64,000 nt of DNA from Ornithinibacillus salinisoli (GCF_042682545.1 NZ_JBHUHQ010000002.1), one strand, 5' to 3'; shown: positions 33,899-43,077, numbered from the stretch's first letter. Program-made: numbers and translations. The notes: generated from the sequence alone by a model not told the origin.

Positions 33899-33905
33899 GT
33901 TTTTA

Positions 33906-34029
33906 GGGGTCAGTCCCCTCGTCCCAGTTGGTGGCGATGCGAATTAGGCTCGCCGGGGCGGGTGGTCAGTGGGACGTGGGGTCAGTCCCCTGACTTATTG
34001 TCTTTTTTTGGGACGAGGTACCTGACCCC
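33906..34029. repeat. GTC-type palindromic repeats, locus 3 (three units)
   Basis: Units at 33906-33926, 33970-33990 and 34009-34029, the first reversed and the other two forward. The stretch 33930-33965 between units is unusually GC-rich (GGCTCGCCGGGGCGGGTGG). The two rightmost units overlap the 3' end of the peptidase E-like gene and encode its last residues. Confidence 0.8.
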
Positions 34030-34665
34030 AATTTCGGTTTCAATAATTTCATTATTACTACTTTCAACAATGTAGGCTTTTGCATTTGGTCTGGAGCTAA
34101 CAGAAGTGAATAATTTTTCATTTTGAAAGTGGAGTGCCACACCATCATCAACTGCATAACCACTTTTCATTTTTCCATTTAAGATTAACTTGTGATAGGA
34201 TGGCTTCCTTTTGTTCTCCCCATCGTAATGAGGACAATTACTTCCGTTCAAGTACCCTAAACAATCCAGCTTATACAATGGAGCATTTAATGGATCGGTT
34301 AATCCTTCTTCAAACCAGCAAATGGAACCAGCACTTAGTCCAGTAAGTATAGTCCCTTGTTCATAAGCTTTTTTCAAAGCAAGATCTAATCCCCATTCTT
34401 TCCACAAAAGTAGCATATTTCTCGTATTACCACCACCAACATATATAATATCTTGATCAAGAACATAGCTTTTTATGTCAGTAAATTCTGGCTCAAATAA
34501 TGATAAATGAGATGGTTGGCAAGGTAGCGTGTTAAACGCCTTATAAAACCTTTCAATATAATTCGTTTGGTCACCACTTGCAGTTGGGACAAAACAAACT
34601 TTAGGAGAGTCTTTTTTTACTTGACTTACAATATATTGATCAAGTAATAGGTTTTCTGGTTCCAT
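33982..34665 (-). CDS. Peptidase E-like (S51, class I glutamine amidotransferase-fold) protein with altered ends
   Basis: 227 residues. VCFVPTASGDQTNYIERFY, IIYVGGGNTRNMLLLWKEWG and GLSAGSICWF with nucleophile Ser111 define peptidase E-like aspartyl dipeptidases. Members normally begin with a strand ending GGGGFSMEPEN. Here the codons for GGGGFS are present upstream but preceded by TGA, so the present start ATG 34665 drops that strand, with the Gly codons (GGTGGTGGTGG) acting as a ribosome site. The last about 12 residues (RYLVPKKDNKSGD) are encoded by a GTC repeat unit. Both ends therefore look remodelled and activity is uncertain. Confidence 0.7.
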   Translation of the reverse strand: MEPENLLLDQYIVSQVKKDSPKVCFVPTASGDQTNYIERFYKAFNTLPCQPSHLSLFEPEFTDIKSYVLDQDIIYVGGGNTRNMLLLWKEWGLDLALKKAYEQGTILTGLSAGSICWFEEGLTDPLNAPLYKLDCLGYLNGSNCPHYDGENKRKPSYHKLILNGKMKSGYAVDDGVALHFQNEKLFTSVSSRPNAKAYIVESSNNEIIETEIGVRYLVPKKDNKSGD

Positions 34666-34714
34666 CGAAAAACCACCACCACCCTCTCATTTCTCCATTC
34701 CTTCCACGTCATAA

Positions 34715-34784
34715 GGGGTCAGTCCCCCCGTCCCATCAATAGGAGTCAGGTCCATTGTCCATCTGGGACGGTGGACCTGACCCC
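34715..34784. repeat. GTC-type palindromic repeats, locus 4
   Basis: A reversed unit (34715-34735), a diverged unit (GGAGTCAGGTCCATTGTCCA) and a forward unit ending ACCTGACCCC (34764-34784). The last two are inside the 3' end of the HD-domain gene; the first sits just upstream of the peptidase E-like gene. Confidence 0.78.
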
Positions 34785-35290
34785 ATGTGTTTCTCTATTT
34801 TTTTATCTAGTTGCTTTATACGGGTTAACTCTTTTTGTCGATCAATATATCGATAATGGTGGGAATCTCCAGGTTGTTTGTCTTTTTCATCTGCTAGATG
34901 TACAACAAGCTGCAAAGGGCTTAGTTGGAACTCCCCTTCTGGAAGAGCAGAATCTGTATGAAACAAGACAGCATGTGAAATTTCTTTTGCTATTCGTTTA
35001 TTTTCTCCCAATCGGACAAGTAGCTTATGTGCGCGTTCCGCTCCTTTTATCGGATGAATATCAAATTCACGATAGTCCTTGTAATCCCATTCACCGTCAC
35101 TATACCATTCATAATGACCAATATCATGCAAAAAACCGGCTTTGGCGGCCGTATCCGGATTGACATTATATTCTTGCGCGAGGTGAAATGCATGATTAGC
35201 CACTGAAATAGCATGTGCCATACCTGAACGTCTGACATATTTCTGCGTAATTGGGTGTTCATAAATATCCAATAATGTAACTTTCCTCAT
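34736..35290 (-). CDS. HD-domain phosphohydrolase with a repeat-encoded C-terminus
   Basis: 184 residues. GMAHAISVANHAF (first His), GFLHDIGHYEW (HD pair), HPIKGAERAHKLL, ISHAVLFHTD and VVHLADEKD give the complete metal set of an HD phosphohydrolase; the substrate is probably a nucleotide. ATG 35290 is six bases from AGGAGG. The final residues GSGPPSQMDNGPDSY are encoded entirely by GTC repeat units, and the family domain ends well before them, so this is an added tail. Confidence 0.82.
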   Translation of the reverse strand: MRKVTLLDIYEHPITQKYVRRSGMAHAISVANHAFHLAQEYNVNPDTAAKAGFLHDIGHYEWYSDGEWDYKDYREFDIHPIKGAERAHKLLVRLGENKRIAKEISHAVLFHTDSALPEGEFQLSPLQLVVHLADEKDKQPGDSHHYRYIDRQKELTRIKQLDKKIEKHMGSGPPSQMDNGPDSY

Positions 35291-35358
35291 CATGTTCCTC
35301 CTCATCGATTGATAGCTAAATTAACAAATAGAATATCATTTTTTCCATCATAAATCTA

Positions 35359-35379
35359 GGGGTCTGACCCCTCTTCCCA
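35359..35379. repeat. GTC-type palindromic repeat, copy 5
   Basis: GGGGTCTGACCCCTCTTCCC, a slightly diverged reversed unit upstream of the HD-domain gene and just before the swrC terminator. Confidence 0.75.
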
Positions 35380-35391
35380 GTCTCAGCAATT

Positions 35392-35420
35392 GAAAAAGAT
35401 CGGCTTAGCCGATCTTTTTC
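35392..35420. terminator. Intrinsic terminator of the RND exporter gene
   Basis: GAAAAAGATCGGCT and AGCCGATCTTTTTC form a perfect stem, 25 bp after the exporter stop codon, with A/T runs on both sides. Confidence 0.82.
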
Positions 35421-35444
35421 TATACTATCCTTTCCTATAGGAGA

Positions 35445-38400
35445 CTATCCTACTAAGTCCTCTAATTTACTTTCTTCTTTTTTCTTCTTTTTAAATACAC
35501 GTTGAAACCCATTTCCGATACTATGAAAAATTCGATAGACTGCTGGAATTAGGGCTAATGTGATTAAGGTTGCAAATAGTAAACCAGAGATAATCGCTGT
35601 TGCCATCGGTCCTTGATAATTTCCGGCTGTACCAGACGCTAGTGCAAGTGGTAACATACCACCGGTTGTCGTAAACGTCGTCATAAATATTGGGCGAATA
35701 CGATTTTTTCCTGCCTCAGAAATGGATTCAATGAATGGATACCCCTTCCGACGCAACTGATTAGTCCGGTCAATTAATAGAATGGCGTTATTTAACACAA
35801 TACCAATCAACATAATCACACCCATACCAGACATGACACTTAACTCTAATTGCGTAATAAATAATCCAAGGATGACTCCTACAATTGTCATCGGAATGAC
35901 AGACATGACAATCAATGGATGGGCAACATGATTAAATTGCACGGCCATTACGAGGTAAACTAAGAAAATCGAAATGGCTAAAATTAAGATCATATCTTGC
36001 ATTAATTCCTGTTGTGCTTCCAAGTCGCCAGCAACGTCAATCACATATCCATTTGGCGTTTCAAATTCATCCAACAAATTTTGTACTTCGCGATTAACTG
36101 TCCCTAAATCTGTCCCACTCGTATCTGCAGAAATGGTAATATAGCGTTCTCCATTATGATGAGAAATTTCATTAGGAATATCCACATTTTCAAGCTCCAT
36201 AAATGTAGATAACGGTTCTTCTTCTCCAGATGCTGTCGGAACCTCTAAGTCTAGCAATGCATCTTCTGATGTTGTTTGATCCTCCCATTTTAACGTTAAC
36301 GGAATATTATCTTCGTTAACCATCACCTCACCAACTTGCATATCTAAAAATGCTTGTTGGACAAAATGCTTGATTTGATTTTCTGTTAATCCAGCATCCT
36401 CTATCGCATCTTCGTTCAATTGAATAACTTTTTCAACTGATGTTCTTTCGACGGAATGTGTCACTGCTTCGATACCATCAATTTTTTCTAACTCTCCACC
36501 AAATTCCTCCGCAAGCGTTTGTAGTTGGTCAAAATCCTCTCCACTGATTTGTACTTGCACGGAGGAACCAGCACTGACAGACATCATACTTTGGACACTA
36601 TCAATTGGAGTATCTTCGGCTAAATCACGTAATGATCGTAAAATCTCATCATTTACTTCATCTTGTTCCCTTGTAATATCATCACCCTTGGTCATATTGA
36701 TTAATACGTAATATGAGCCGCTCTCATCAATGAGATGATTGGACTCCACATCCTCAATCTCCATTAAAGTATCATTAATAGATTGAGCAAGTTCTTCCCT
36801 TTCCTCCACTGATAAACCTGGCTCAACATCAACAAAGAGCTCGGAATATCGGTTTAACATATCAGGCATAATATTCATCGGAATTTTTGGAATGAGGAAT
36901 AACGAACCGACAAATAAGATGAAGAAAAGGAACAAAACAGCAAAACTATTTCGCTTTTTCTTCACAATCCATGCTGCGATATTCCCATAGCCGTTAACAA
37001 TCTTGGAATCTTTTTTCTTTTGCTTTTTACGTAGCTTTAGGAACTTTTCTGCCAAGGTCGGAATTAATGTAAAGGACACAATAACCGAGCTAATTAATGT
37101 TGTGGCAACAACGACAGATAACAAGATCATAAATTGGCCAACTTCTCCACCCATAATTCCCATCGGTAAAAATACAACAATCGTTGTCAGCATGGAGGCA
37201 ATAACAGCAGTTGCAACTTCTTTGGTACCTTCGATAACTGCTTTGGCCGCTTCCAGTCCTTCTTCTTTCTTACGGTAGATCGACTCTAAAATAACAATGG
37301 CTGAATCAACCATCATACCAATCCCTAACCCTAAACCAATTAGAGTTAAGATATTAAAACTATAATCGAGGATCCACATCGTAATAAAAGTGAGTAAAAT
37401 CGAAGTTGGTATCGAAATACTAATAATTGTTGTAGCTCGAATATTCCGTAGAAATAGCAATAAAATTACAATCGCTAAAATCCCACCAATGACAATATTC
37501 TTAGAAACCCCATCAATCGAATCTTCAATATAGTCCGCTTGCGCCACCATCTCATTTAATTCAAATTCACTTACTAAACCTTCGTCGCGAATATCAGCAA
37601 TTTCCGCACGGACTGCCTCTGCCAATTCAATCTGTGTTGTATTTGCAGAACGACCAACCTGAATAAAGATAAAATCCTTTGTTCCATTTTTCCATACGTA
37701 AGTGGAAGACGCTAATGGCTGCATAGAAACACTAGCAACCTCTTCTAAATCAATGAATCCTGTTGGAGTCAGTATTTGAATTTGTTCTACTTCTTCCACA
37801 GAATTTAATTGGCTTTGCCATCTTAAGGATGGTTCTGCTTCTTCTTCAGTTAATTGTCCAAGCGTGGCTTCCGTATTTGTATCTTGAATAACCGCAATGA
37901 CTTGGGAAACATCAATAGCATTTTCCATCATTGCATCCCGATCAAATTCAATCGCCACTTCATAAGCTTGATTCCCCATTAATGCAACATCATTAACCTC
38001 ATTCAGATTCTCTAATCGCGGTTCCAGAATATCCTCCGCAAAATCAGTCATTTCATCCATATCACCATCGGATAGATCCAAATAAAATTCATAATCTTGT
38101 GTTGTACCGATTTGATCGGTCAACACTTCTGTGATACCAGATACATCGGCTGTCGCGGATTGTACTACAGATGAAATTTCTCCTGCCACTTCATCCCCTC
38201 GACCCGATTCAACCATTATGTAAATGGAGCTCTGTCCAATTACTGTCGTGGAGTTGACTTCCTCTACTCCGTCAATCCCCTGGATACCTTGTTCCACCGG
38301 GTTGGTTATCTTCCGTTCAACTTCCGCTGCCGACATATCACCAGCGCTAATAAGAGCATAAGCTTGATCAAACTCAACCTCTGGCAATAGTACCTGGTCA

Positions 38401-38489
38401 AGCTTTGTTAAGGAATATCCTCCTAAAATAATAATCAAAACCGTCACTAAGCTAACTAAAATCTTTCGTTTCAAAATGAAATTCAGCAA
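35445..38489 (-). CDS. swrC: RND-family exporter, SwrC/AcrB type
   Basis: 1014 residues with the RND plan: helix 1 (ILVSLVTVLIIILGGYSL), a large extracellular porter domain, helices 2-6 starting at about 335 (IVIGGILAIVILLLFLRNI), a second porter domain and helices 8-12. Signature pieces are LPEVEFDQAYALI, PVEQGIQGIDGVEEV, LGIGMMVDSAIVILESIYR (transmembrane Asp for proton relay) and GVIMLIGIVLNNAILLID. Gram-positive SwrC lacks an outer-membrane partner; B. subtilis SwrC exports surfactin and supports swarming. TTG 38489 is seven bases behind GGGGG and gives the family start (LNFILKRKI). It is monocistronic. Confidence 0.87.
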   Translation of the reverse strand: MLNFILKRKILVSLVTVLIIILGGYSLTKLDQVLLPEVEFDQAYALISAGDMSAAEVERKITNPVEQGIQGIDGVEEVNSTTVIGQSSIYIMVESGRGDEVAGEISSVVQSATADVSGITEVLTDQIGTTQDYEFYLDLSDGDMDEMTDFAEDILEPRLENLNEVNDVALMGNQAYEVAIEFDRDAMMENAIDVSQVIAVIQDTNTEATLGQLTEEEAEPSLRWQSQLNSVEEVEQIQILTPTGFIDLEEVASVSMQPLASSTYVWKNGTKDFIFIQVGRSANTTQIELAEAVRAEIADIRDEGLVSEFELNEMVAQADYIEDSIDGVSKNIVIGGILAIVILLLFLRNIRATTIISISIPTSILLTFITMWILDYSFNILTLIGLGLGIGMMVDSAIVILESIYRKKEEGLEAAKAVIEGTKEVATAVIASMLTTIVVFLPMGIMGGEVGQFMILLSVVVATTLISSVIVSFTLIPTLAEKFLKLRKKQKKKDSKIVNGYGNIAAWIVKKKRNSFAVLFLFFILFVGSLFLIPKIPMNIMPDMLNRYSELFVDVEPGLSVEEREELAQSINDTLMEIEDVESNHLIDESGSYYVLINMTKGDDITREQDEVNDEILRSLRDLAEDTPIDSVQSMMSVSAGSSVQVQISGEDFDQLQTLAEEFGGELEKIDGIEAVTHSVERTSVEKVIQLNEDAIEDAGLTENQIKHFVQQAFLDMQVGEVMVNEDNIPLTLKWEDQTTSEDALLDLEVPTASGEEEPLSTFMELENVDIPNEISHHNGERYITISADTSGTDLGTVNREVQNLLDEFETPNGYVIDVAGDLEAQQELMQDMILILAISIFLVYLVMAVQFNHVAHPLIVMSVIPMTIVGVILGLFITQLELSVMSGMGVIMLIGIVLNNAILLIDRTNQLRRKGYPFIESISEAGKNRIRPIFMTTFTTTGGMLPLALASGTAGNYQGPMATAIISGLLFATLITLALIPAVYRIFHSIGNGFQRVFKKKKKEESKLEDLVG

Positions 38490-38625
38490 TAAAATTCCCC
38501 CTGTTCTATATAACAATTAGTGTTTCTGTTACCCTTGGTATAAACCAACTCTTCCTACTTACGAAGTATATGGAAGAAAGATTCAATTTTCTATATTTTT
38601 TATGTAAAAAATTGTTAAGATTTTT

Positions 38626-38673
38626 TGGGACGGGAGTGGGACGGAGGGTCAGACCCTCCGTCCCACTCATCCC
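38626..38673. repeat. GTC-type palindromic repeat, locus 6
   Basis: A nearly perfect long palindrome: GGGACGGAGGGTCAGACCCT then CCGTCCCA, with a partial unit (GGGACGGGAG) on the left and CTCATCCCA on the right. It lies between the exporter start and the yvdD terminator. Confidence 0.8.
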
Positions 38674-38681
38674 ATAAAAAA

Positions 38682-38703
38682 ATGCACTTTTTATAAAGTG
38701 CAT
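38682..38703 (-). terminator. Intrinsic terminator of the LOG-family gene
   Basis: ATGCACTTT and AAAGTGCAT form a nine-base stem with a four-base loop; the minus strand continues TTTTTTT. Confidence 0.7.
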
Positions 38704-38716
38704 CAAAGTGACCGTA

Positions 38717-39280
38717 TTACCATTTATGAATATATTCTCCTTGATATTCTTTAAGTTGATTTACTAACTCGTTCGGATCATTTTCACAAACAATTAAATC
38801 TTTATACGCAGGTTTCACGAACCCTTGCTCAATCATGTGATCAAATAGTGACAATAATGGCGAATAATATTTATTGATATTTAATAATGCACAAGGTTTA
38901 TTATGATAACCTAACTGTGCCCACGTAAAGACCTCAAACCATTCCTCGAGTGTTCCAGAACCACCAGGCAAAGCAATAAACCCATCTGCATATTCCGCCA
39001 TGAGAGCCTTGCGTTCATGCATTGTTTTGGTAACGTGAAGTTCAGTTAATTGATGGTGTGCTAGTTCTACATTTTGTAATTTCTCTGGTATAACACCGAT
39101 AACTTTACCACCTGCCTCCATCACAGCATCAGCTACCGCCCCCATGCAACCAACTGTCGCTCCTCCATAAACAAGGTCCAAGCCATTTTCCACCAATACC
39201 TCTCCAAGACGTTTCGCTTCCTTCATATAAATTGGATCCACCCCTGTACTAGATCCACAATAAACTGCAATTGTTTTCAT
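38717..39280 (-). CDS. yvdD: LOG-family protein (cytokinin riboside 5'-monophosphate phosphoribohydrolase-like), YvdD type
   Basis: 187 residues: IAVYCGSSTG start, LVYGGATVGCMGAVADAV (nucleotide loop), the linking helix with MHERKALM, and the family motif PGGSGTLEEWFE. These residues form the active site that releases ribose-5-phosphate from nucleoside 5'-monophosphates such as AMP. YvdD of B. subtilis is the close analogue. ATG 39280 lacks a strong ribosome site (AAGGGGAAATGGC). Confidence 0.88.
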   Translation of the reverse strand: MKTIAVYCGSSTGVDPIYMKEAKRLGEVLVENGLDLVYGGATVGCMGAVADAVMEAGGKVIGVIPEKLQNVELAHHQLTELHVTKTMHERKALMAEYADGFIALPGGSGTLEEWFEVFTWAQLGYHNKPCALLNINKYYSPLLSLFDHMIEQGFVKPAYKDLIVCENDPNELVNQLKEYQGEYIHKW

Positions 39281-39311
39281 GCCATTTCCCCTTCATCCTA
39301 TGAGTGAACCA

Positions 39312-39381
39312 GTGGACCTGTCCCTCCGTCCCACTCCGTCGCATTAATAGAGTGAAACGGGGGGTCTGTCCCCTCGTCCCT
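39312..39381. repeat. GTC-type palindromic repeats, locus 7
   Basis: Two units: GGACCTGTCCCTCCGTCCCA and, 30 bp on, GGGGGGTCTGTCCCCTCGTC. The second touches the TAG stop of the ABC permease gene (39380-39382). Confidence 0.78.
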
Positions 39382-41245
39382 ATACTGCTTGTTTTATTTG
39401 TTTGATATAGAAGAACTGTACGATAATGTAGTAAACAATTTGTATGACTGCAAATACGCTTAGAACCATGATGGACTCTTTAGATAAATCGTAGTTAAAC
39501 ATATTTGCTAGTGCGGTTAAAGCTACTGCTCCATGTGTTAAGGCAACGATTAGTGGTGTAAAAAACAGAATTGCCGTTTGTCTAGACAATACCTTTCGTA
39601 ATTCTTTCCCCGTTAACCCCATCTTTGAAATGGAACGGAATTTAAATTTATCCGTGTCTAAATCGGTGTATAAGCGGAAGTATAAAAAGCTACCAGCTGA
39701 TACGAAAAAGACAATGCCAATAAAGAGTCCCACAAATAAAATTGGAGCGTATATTTTACTAATTTCATATTCATTCAAATCTACAGAAGTAAATTCATAA
39801 GAAGATACTTCGTCACTAATTGTCTTGGCTACATCTAGTACATGTTCCTTACCTTCCGTTACCTGCCAAGCAGCGTAATAAAATTCTAGTTCCGGTTCGC
39901 CTAGCTTTCCATAATCTCCATCCGACACAACATAATAATTATTGCTAGCAGGAAGTGCTTTGGATTCGATAACCTGAGCATTATTTAACGTCTCCCCTGA
40001 ATCTAATGTGATAGTATGTCCACCATCATCTCTTCCTGGATACATTAAGCCTTGATCACTCAAATGAACCGCTATTACGTTTCCTTCCCCTACTTCAACT
40101 TGATCTTCATCTATTAATTGTGCAAAACGATTGTAATCTGATTCCTTGGCTATCAAAATATTTTTTTCATCGATAGAAAAATAGCGAAGCAAAAGTTCTT
40201 CTTGATCTGCTTGAATATTCTCCTCTTGCATCGTGGTAGTTATAAAATCAATTTCTTCTGATCTCGTTGAATCCTCCGCCATATAGGAAAAAGTATTGGG
40301 ATGTGCCAACTTCATTCCATCCGTAAGATAAGTTTGAAATCCAAATAGAGTACCAATCGCACTAAACGCAACAGTAGAAATCATTGCAACCATAAAGAAT
40401 GTTCGAGCATTATCCTTCATCCGAAAAGATAGATCGGAAAATAAAAGCATATTTGTTTTTTTCCAATACACCGATTCTCTCTTCTTTAATTGACGAATCA
40501 CAAAAACACTCAACTGAGTAAACAATAAATACGTACCAATACTTACTACTAGAATAACTGGAATCATAGCGGCTAACACTGCTATTCCTTCTACATATAA
40601 AGCAACGGCATAACCGCCCCCAAGTAAAAGGATTGCTAGTATAGTTAAAAATATATTAGCTCTTGGCTCTCCTTTTGATTTTTTATCACCTTTAATCAAT
40701 TCAACCAATTTTTTGCTTCGTAATATATAGGAAACAAAAAGGGAAATAAAAAAGAACAGGACAATGAACGATACAAACGTGATCATGACCGCTTGTATTG
40801 GAATATAAAAGTTAAGCGCATTTTCTAGAATGAGTACATTCTCTGCGACCATTAATATTCCCTTGGCAAAAACAAGTCCAAGAACAATTCCAGCAACTGT
40901 AGCAAAGAATCCAATTAACATGTTTTCCAGAAAAACCATTAACCGAATTTGTTTAATTGTCATTCCTTGTATCATCAGAATACCAAATTCTTTCTTTCGT
41001 GACTGAAGAAAGGAACTCATCGAATACAAAATAAAGAAAAAGGAGAAAAAGTAAATAATTCCCCCGGAAATGCTCATTCCTTGTGTGACATGGGAATTCA
41101 TATCATCCCCACTCAATTCCGGATGAAAGGCAAAAATAGCAAACGTAAAAAATACCATTACAGTAAACATGCTACTTAGAAAATAGGCTGCATATAATCG
41201 TTTATTGCGGGAAACATTCTTAAACGCGAACTGACGAAAAGTCAT
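39380..41245 (-). CDS. bceB: BceB-type ABC transporter permease
   Basis: 621 residues, ten membrane helices in the 1+3+(large loop)+... arrangement of peptide-antibiotic detoxification permeases. It opens TFRQFAFKNVSRNKRLYAAYF, has FFILYSMSSFLQSRKKEFGILM (FtsX-like motif), an about 200-residue extracellular domain between helices 7 and 8 (residues about 310-510), and LRKVLSRQTAILFFTPL near the end. With BceA it senses and removes cell-wall-active peptides such as bacitracin. ATG 41245 follows GGGGGAG and overlaps the ATPase gene by 26 bp. Confidence 0.86.
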   Translation of the reverse strand: MTFRQFAFKNVSRNKRLYAAYFLSSMFTVMVFFTFAIFAFHPELSGDDMNSHVTQGMSISGGIIYFFSFFFILYSMSSFLQSRKKEFGILMIQGMTIKQIRLMVFLENMLIGFFATVAGIVLGLVFAKGILMVAENVLILENALNFYIPIQAVMITFVSFIVLFFFISLFVSYILRSKKLVELIKGDKKSKGEPRANIFLTILAILLLGGGYAVALYVEGIAVLAAMIPVILVVSIGTYLLFTQLSVFVIRQLKKRESVYWKKTNMLLFSDLSFRMKDNARTFFMVAMISTVAFSAIGTLFGFQTYLTDGMKLAHPNTFSYMAEDSTRSEEIDFITTTMQEENIQADQEELLLRYFSIDEKNILIAKESDYNRFAQLIDEDQVEVGEGNVIAVHLSDQGLMYPGRDDGGHTITLDSGETLNNAQVIESKALPASNNYYVVSDGDYGKLGEPELEFYYAAWQVTEGKEHVLDVAKTISDEVSSYEFTSVDLNEYEISKIYAPILFVGLFIGIVFFVSAGSFLYFRLYTDLDTDKFKFRSISKMGLTGKELRKVLSRQTAILFFTPLIVALTHGAVALTALANMFNYDLSKESIMVLSVFAVIQIVYYIIVQFFYIKQIKQAV

Positions 41246-41984
41246 TGTCGTCTCCCCCCAATAAAGACAGTGTATCAATTATCTTTTGGAAAAAAGCTTG
41301 ACGACTGTCCCCTCGATGAATTTCGGAATAAAACTTACCGTCACGGATAAAAACAACCCGATTACAATAACTAGCCGCTTGCGGATCATGAGTAACAAGC
41401 ATCATGGTTGTGCCGTCTTTTTGATTGATCGTTTCCAGCATTCCCATAACATCCTTCGACGACTTAGAATCTAAGTTCCCCGTCGGTTCATCAGCAAGCA
41501 ATAACTTCGGTGAATGAATCATCGCGCGTGCAACTGCAGCTCGTTGTGCTTGTCCACCTGATATCTCGTACGTACGCTTATTCATAATTTCTGTAATACC
41601 TAGTTTTGTAGCAATTTGTTTAGCTTTCTGCTTCATCTCTTTAACCTTTGTACCATCTAATGTTAGTGGAAGAACAATGTTTTCCTCCACGGTTAATGTA
41701 TGAAGTAAATTAAAGTCTTGAAAAACAAACCCCAACTCATTACGACGAAATTTTGCTAGTTTGTCTTTTTTTAAACGATGTGGATTATCACCATTTATTA
41801 AAATTTCTCCAGTTGTCGGTTCGTCAATCGTAGCAATTAAGTTTAATAAAGTCGTTTTTCCACTTCCCGACGGACCCATAATACCTACAAATTCTCCGTT
41901 ATCAATGTTTAAATCGATATCGGTTAAGGCTCGATACGCCAATTTTCCTTCATATATCTTGCTGACCTTCTTTACATTTAACAT
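41220..41984 (-). CDS. bceA: BceA-type ABC transporter ATP-binding protein
   Basis: 254 residues of the MacB/LolD-like class: Walker A GPSGSGKTTLLN, Q-loop FQDFNLL, signature ISGGQAQRAAVARAM, Walker B LLLADEPTGNLD and H-loop VTHDP. ATG 41984 is seven bases behind AAAGGAGA; the open frame upstream to 42155 runs over the operator and kinase gene and is not coding. It works with the downstream permease. Transcription is probably driven by the BceR-type operator immediately upstream. Confidence 0.9.
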   Translation of the reverse strand: MLNVKKVSKIYEGKLAYRALTDIDLNIDNGEFVGIMGPSGSGKTTLLNLIATIDEPTTGEILINGDNPHRLKKDKLAKFRRNELGFVFQDFNLLHTLTVEENIVLPLTLDGTKVKEMKQKAKQIATKLGITEIMNKRTYEISGGQAQRAAVARAMIHSPKLLLADEPTGNLDSKSSKDVMGMLETINQKDGTTMMLVTHDPQAASYCNRVVFIRDGKFYSEIHRGDSRQAFFQKIIDTLSLLGGDDNDFSSVRV

Positions 41985-42024
41985 CACAAGATCTCCTTTA
42001 CATACACATTTTTGATCTGTGATT

Positions 42025-42092
42025 AGTATAGCGCTGTTTCTGGTGATATAACTATCGATTATTCTTTCAGTTACCTTACAAGCTTGTAAGGT
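42025..42092 (-). promoter_or_regulatory. BceR-type operator and promoter of the ABC genes
   Basis: ACCTTACAAGCTTGTAAGGT (42073-42092) is a perfect 20-bp palindrome and contains TTACA-N4-TGTAA, the known BceR-family binding motif TnACA-N4-TGTAA. Downstream on the minus strand a good -10 (TATACT, 42025-42030) lacks a matching -35, as expected for an activated promoter. The operator overlaps the last bases of the kinase gene. Confidence 0.72.
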
Positions 42093-43077
42093 TTTGGGTA
42101 GATGAGAAAATAATTCGAAATGTAGTCCCTTTTCCAACTTCCGAGTCCATCTCAATCCGATGTCCCAGATGTTCGCTCACTTCTTTTGTTAAGTAAAGTC
42201 CCATTCCTGTCGATTCTCTAAATTGCCGTCCGTTTTCCCCTGTGTAAAAAGGATCAAAAACACGTCTTTGATCCGATTTCGGTATTCCAATTCCAAAATC
42301 TGTTACTTCTAATATGGCTTCGGTGTTTTTTTCATATACAGATATGTTGATATACTTACTTTTGCCAAATGAATATTTCACTGCATTGCTAATTAACTGT
42401 TCCAAAATAAAAAATAACCATTTTTCATCTGTTTCCACCGTAATAGCATTATTTTCTATCTCTAGCTTAGGGTATACTTGATTTCGAATATAAAATCTCT
42501 TTTTATCGCCGTTTACTTCATGGATAATTTGTTGCAAAACAACAGGTTTAATATGTAAATCTTTCTCAATGGATCTTAGACGCGCCATATAAAGAACTGT
42601 ATTCAGCCCTGTCTTGATTCGATCTGTCTCTTCTCGAATACTTGAGGAATCTGGTTCATCTAAGCCTTGAGCAGAAAGTTCAATAACAGATAAAGGGGTT
42701 TTCATTTGGTGTACCCATTGATCCATAAATTGTAAATGCTCTGCTTGATGCTTCTGTATTGTTTTGATTTGTGTTTGATATAGCTTATATTGATCTTTCA
42801 TTAGCTGATCTAACCTCACTGATATTGGAGCTAACTCAGTTTTTTGCAATGACTCGTCCAATGTTTGTATTGGTTCACTTAGCCGATTATAAAACTTGCG
42901 CCGACTTACATAATGATAAAAAAGATAACAAGCTAAAACAAAGAATCCTAGAAAAGCAGCATAAAGTGTTACTCGAATTGAACGATACCCATCAAGCCAA
43001 AAAATAGATAATATAATAAAAAATTGTAAGGCTTGTACGACAATCAATAGAGCATGCTCTTTAAAAAATAGCTTCAT
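42076..43077 (-). CDS. bceS: BceS-type sensor histidine kinase
   Basis: 333 residues: two N-terminal membrane helices with almost no extracellular loop (ALLIVVQALQFFIILSIFWL and VTLYAAFLGFFVLACYLFY), an intramembrane-sensing kinase. The H-box is QWVHQMKTPLSVIEL; the N-box EQLISNAVKYSFG, G1 VTDFGIGIP and G2 GMGLYLTKEV are intact. Without a sensor domain it relies on the BceAB transporter to detect the drug. Its ATG overlaps the response regulator stop (TAATG). Confidence 0.88.
   Translation of the reverse strand: MKLFFKEHALLIVVQALQFFIILSIFWLDGYRSIRVTLYAAFLGFFVLACYLFYHYVSRRKFYNRLSEPIQTLDESLQKTELAPISVRLDQLMKDQYKLYQTQIKTIQKHQAEHLQFMDQWVHQMKTPLSVIELSAQGLDEPDSSSIREETDRIKTGLNTVLYMARLRSIEKDLHIKPVVLQQIIHEVNGDKKRFYIRNQVYPKLEIENNAITVETDEKWLFFILEQLISNAVKYSFGKSKYINISVYEKNTEAILEVTDFGIGIPKSDQRRVFDPFYTGENGRQFRESTGMGLYLTKEVSEHLGHRIEMDSEVGKGTTFRIIFSSTQNLTSL

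Noticed and set aside
38506..38706. 66-aa minus-strand frame across repeat locus 6
   Set aside because: It is composed mainly of repeat and terminator sequence and has no ribosome site or recognisable product.
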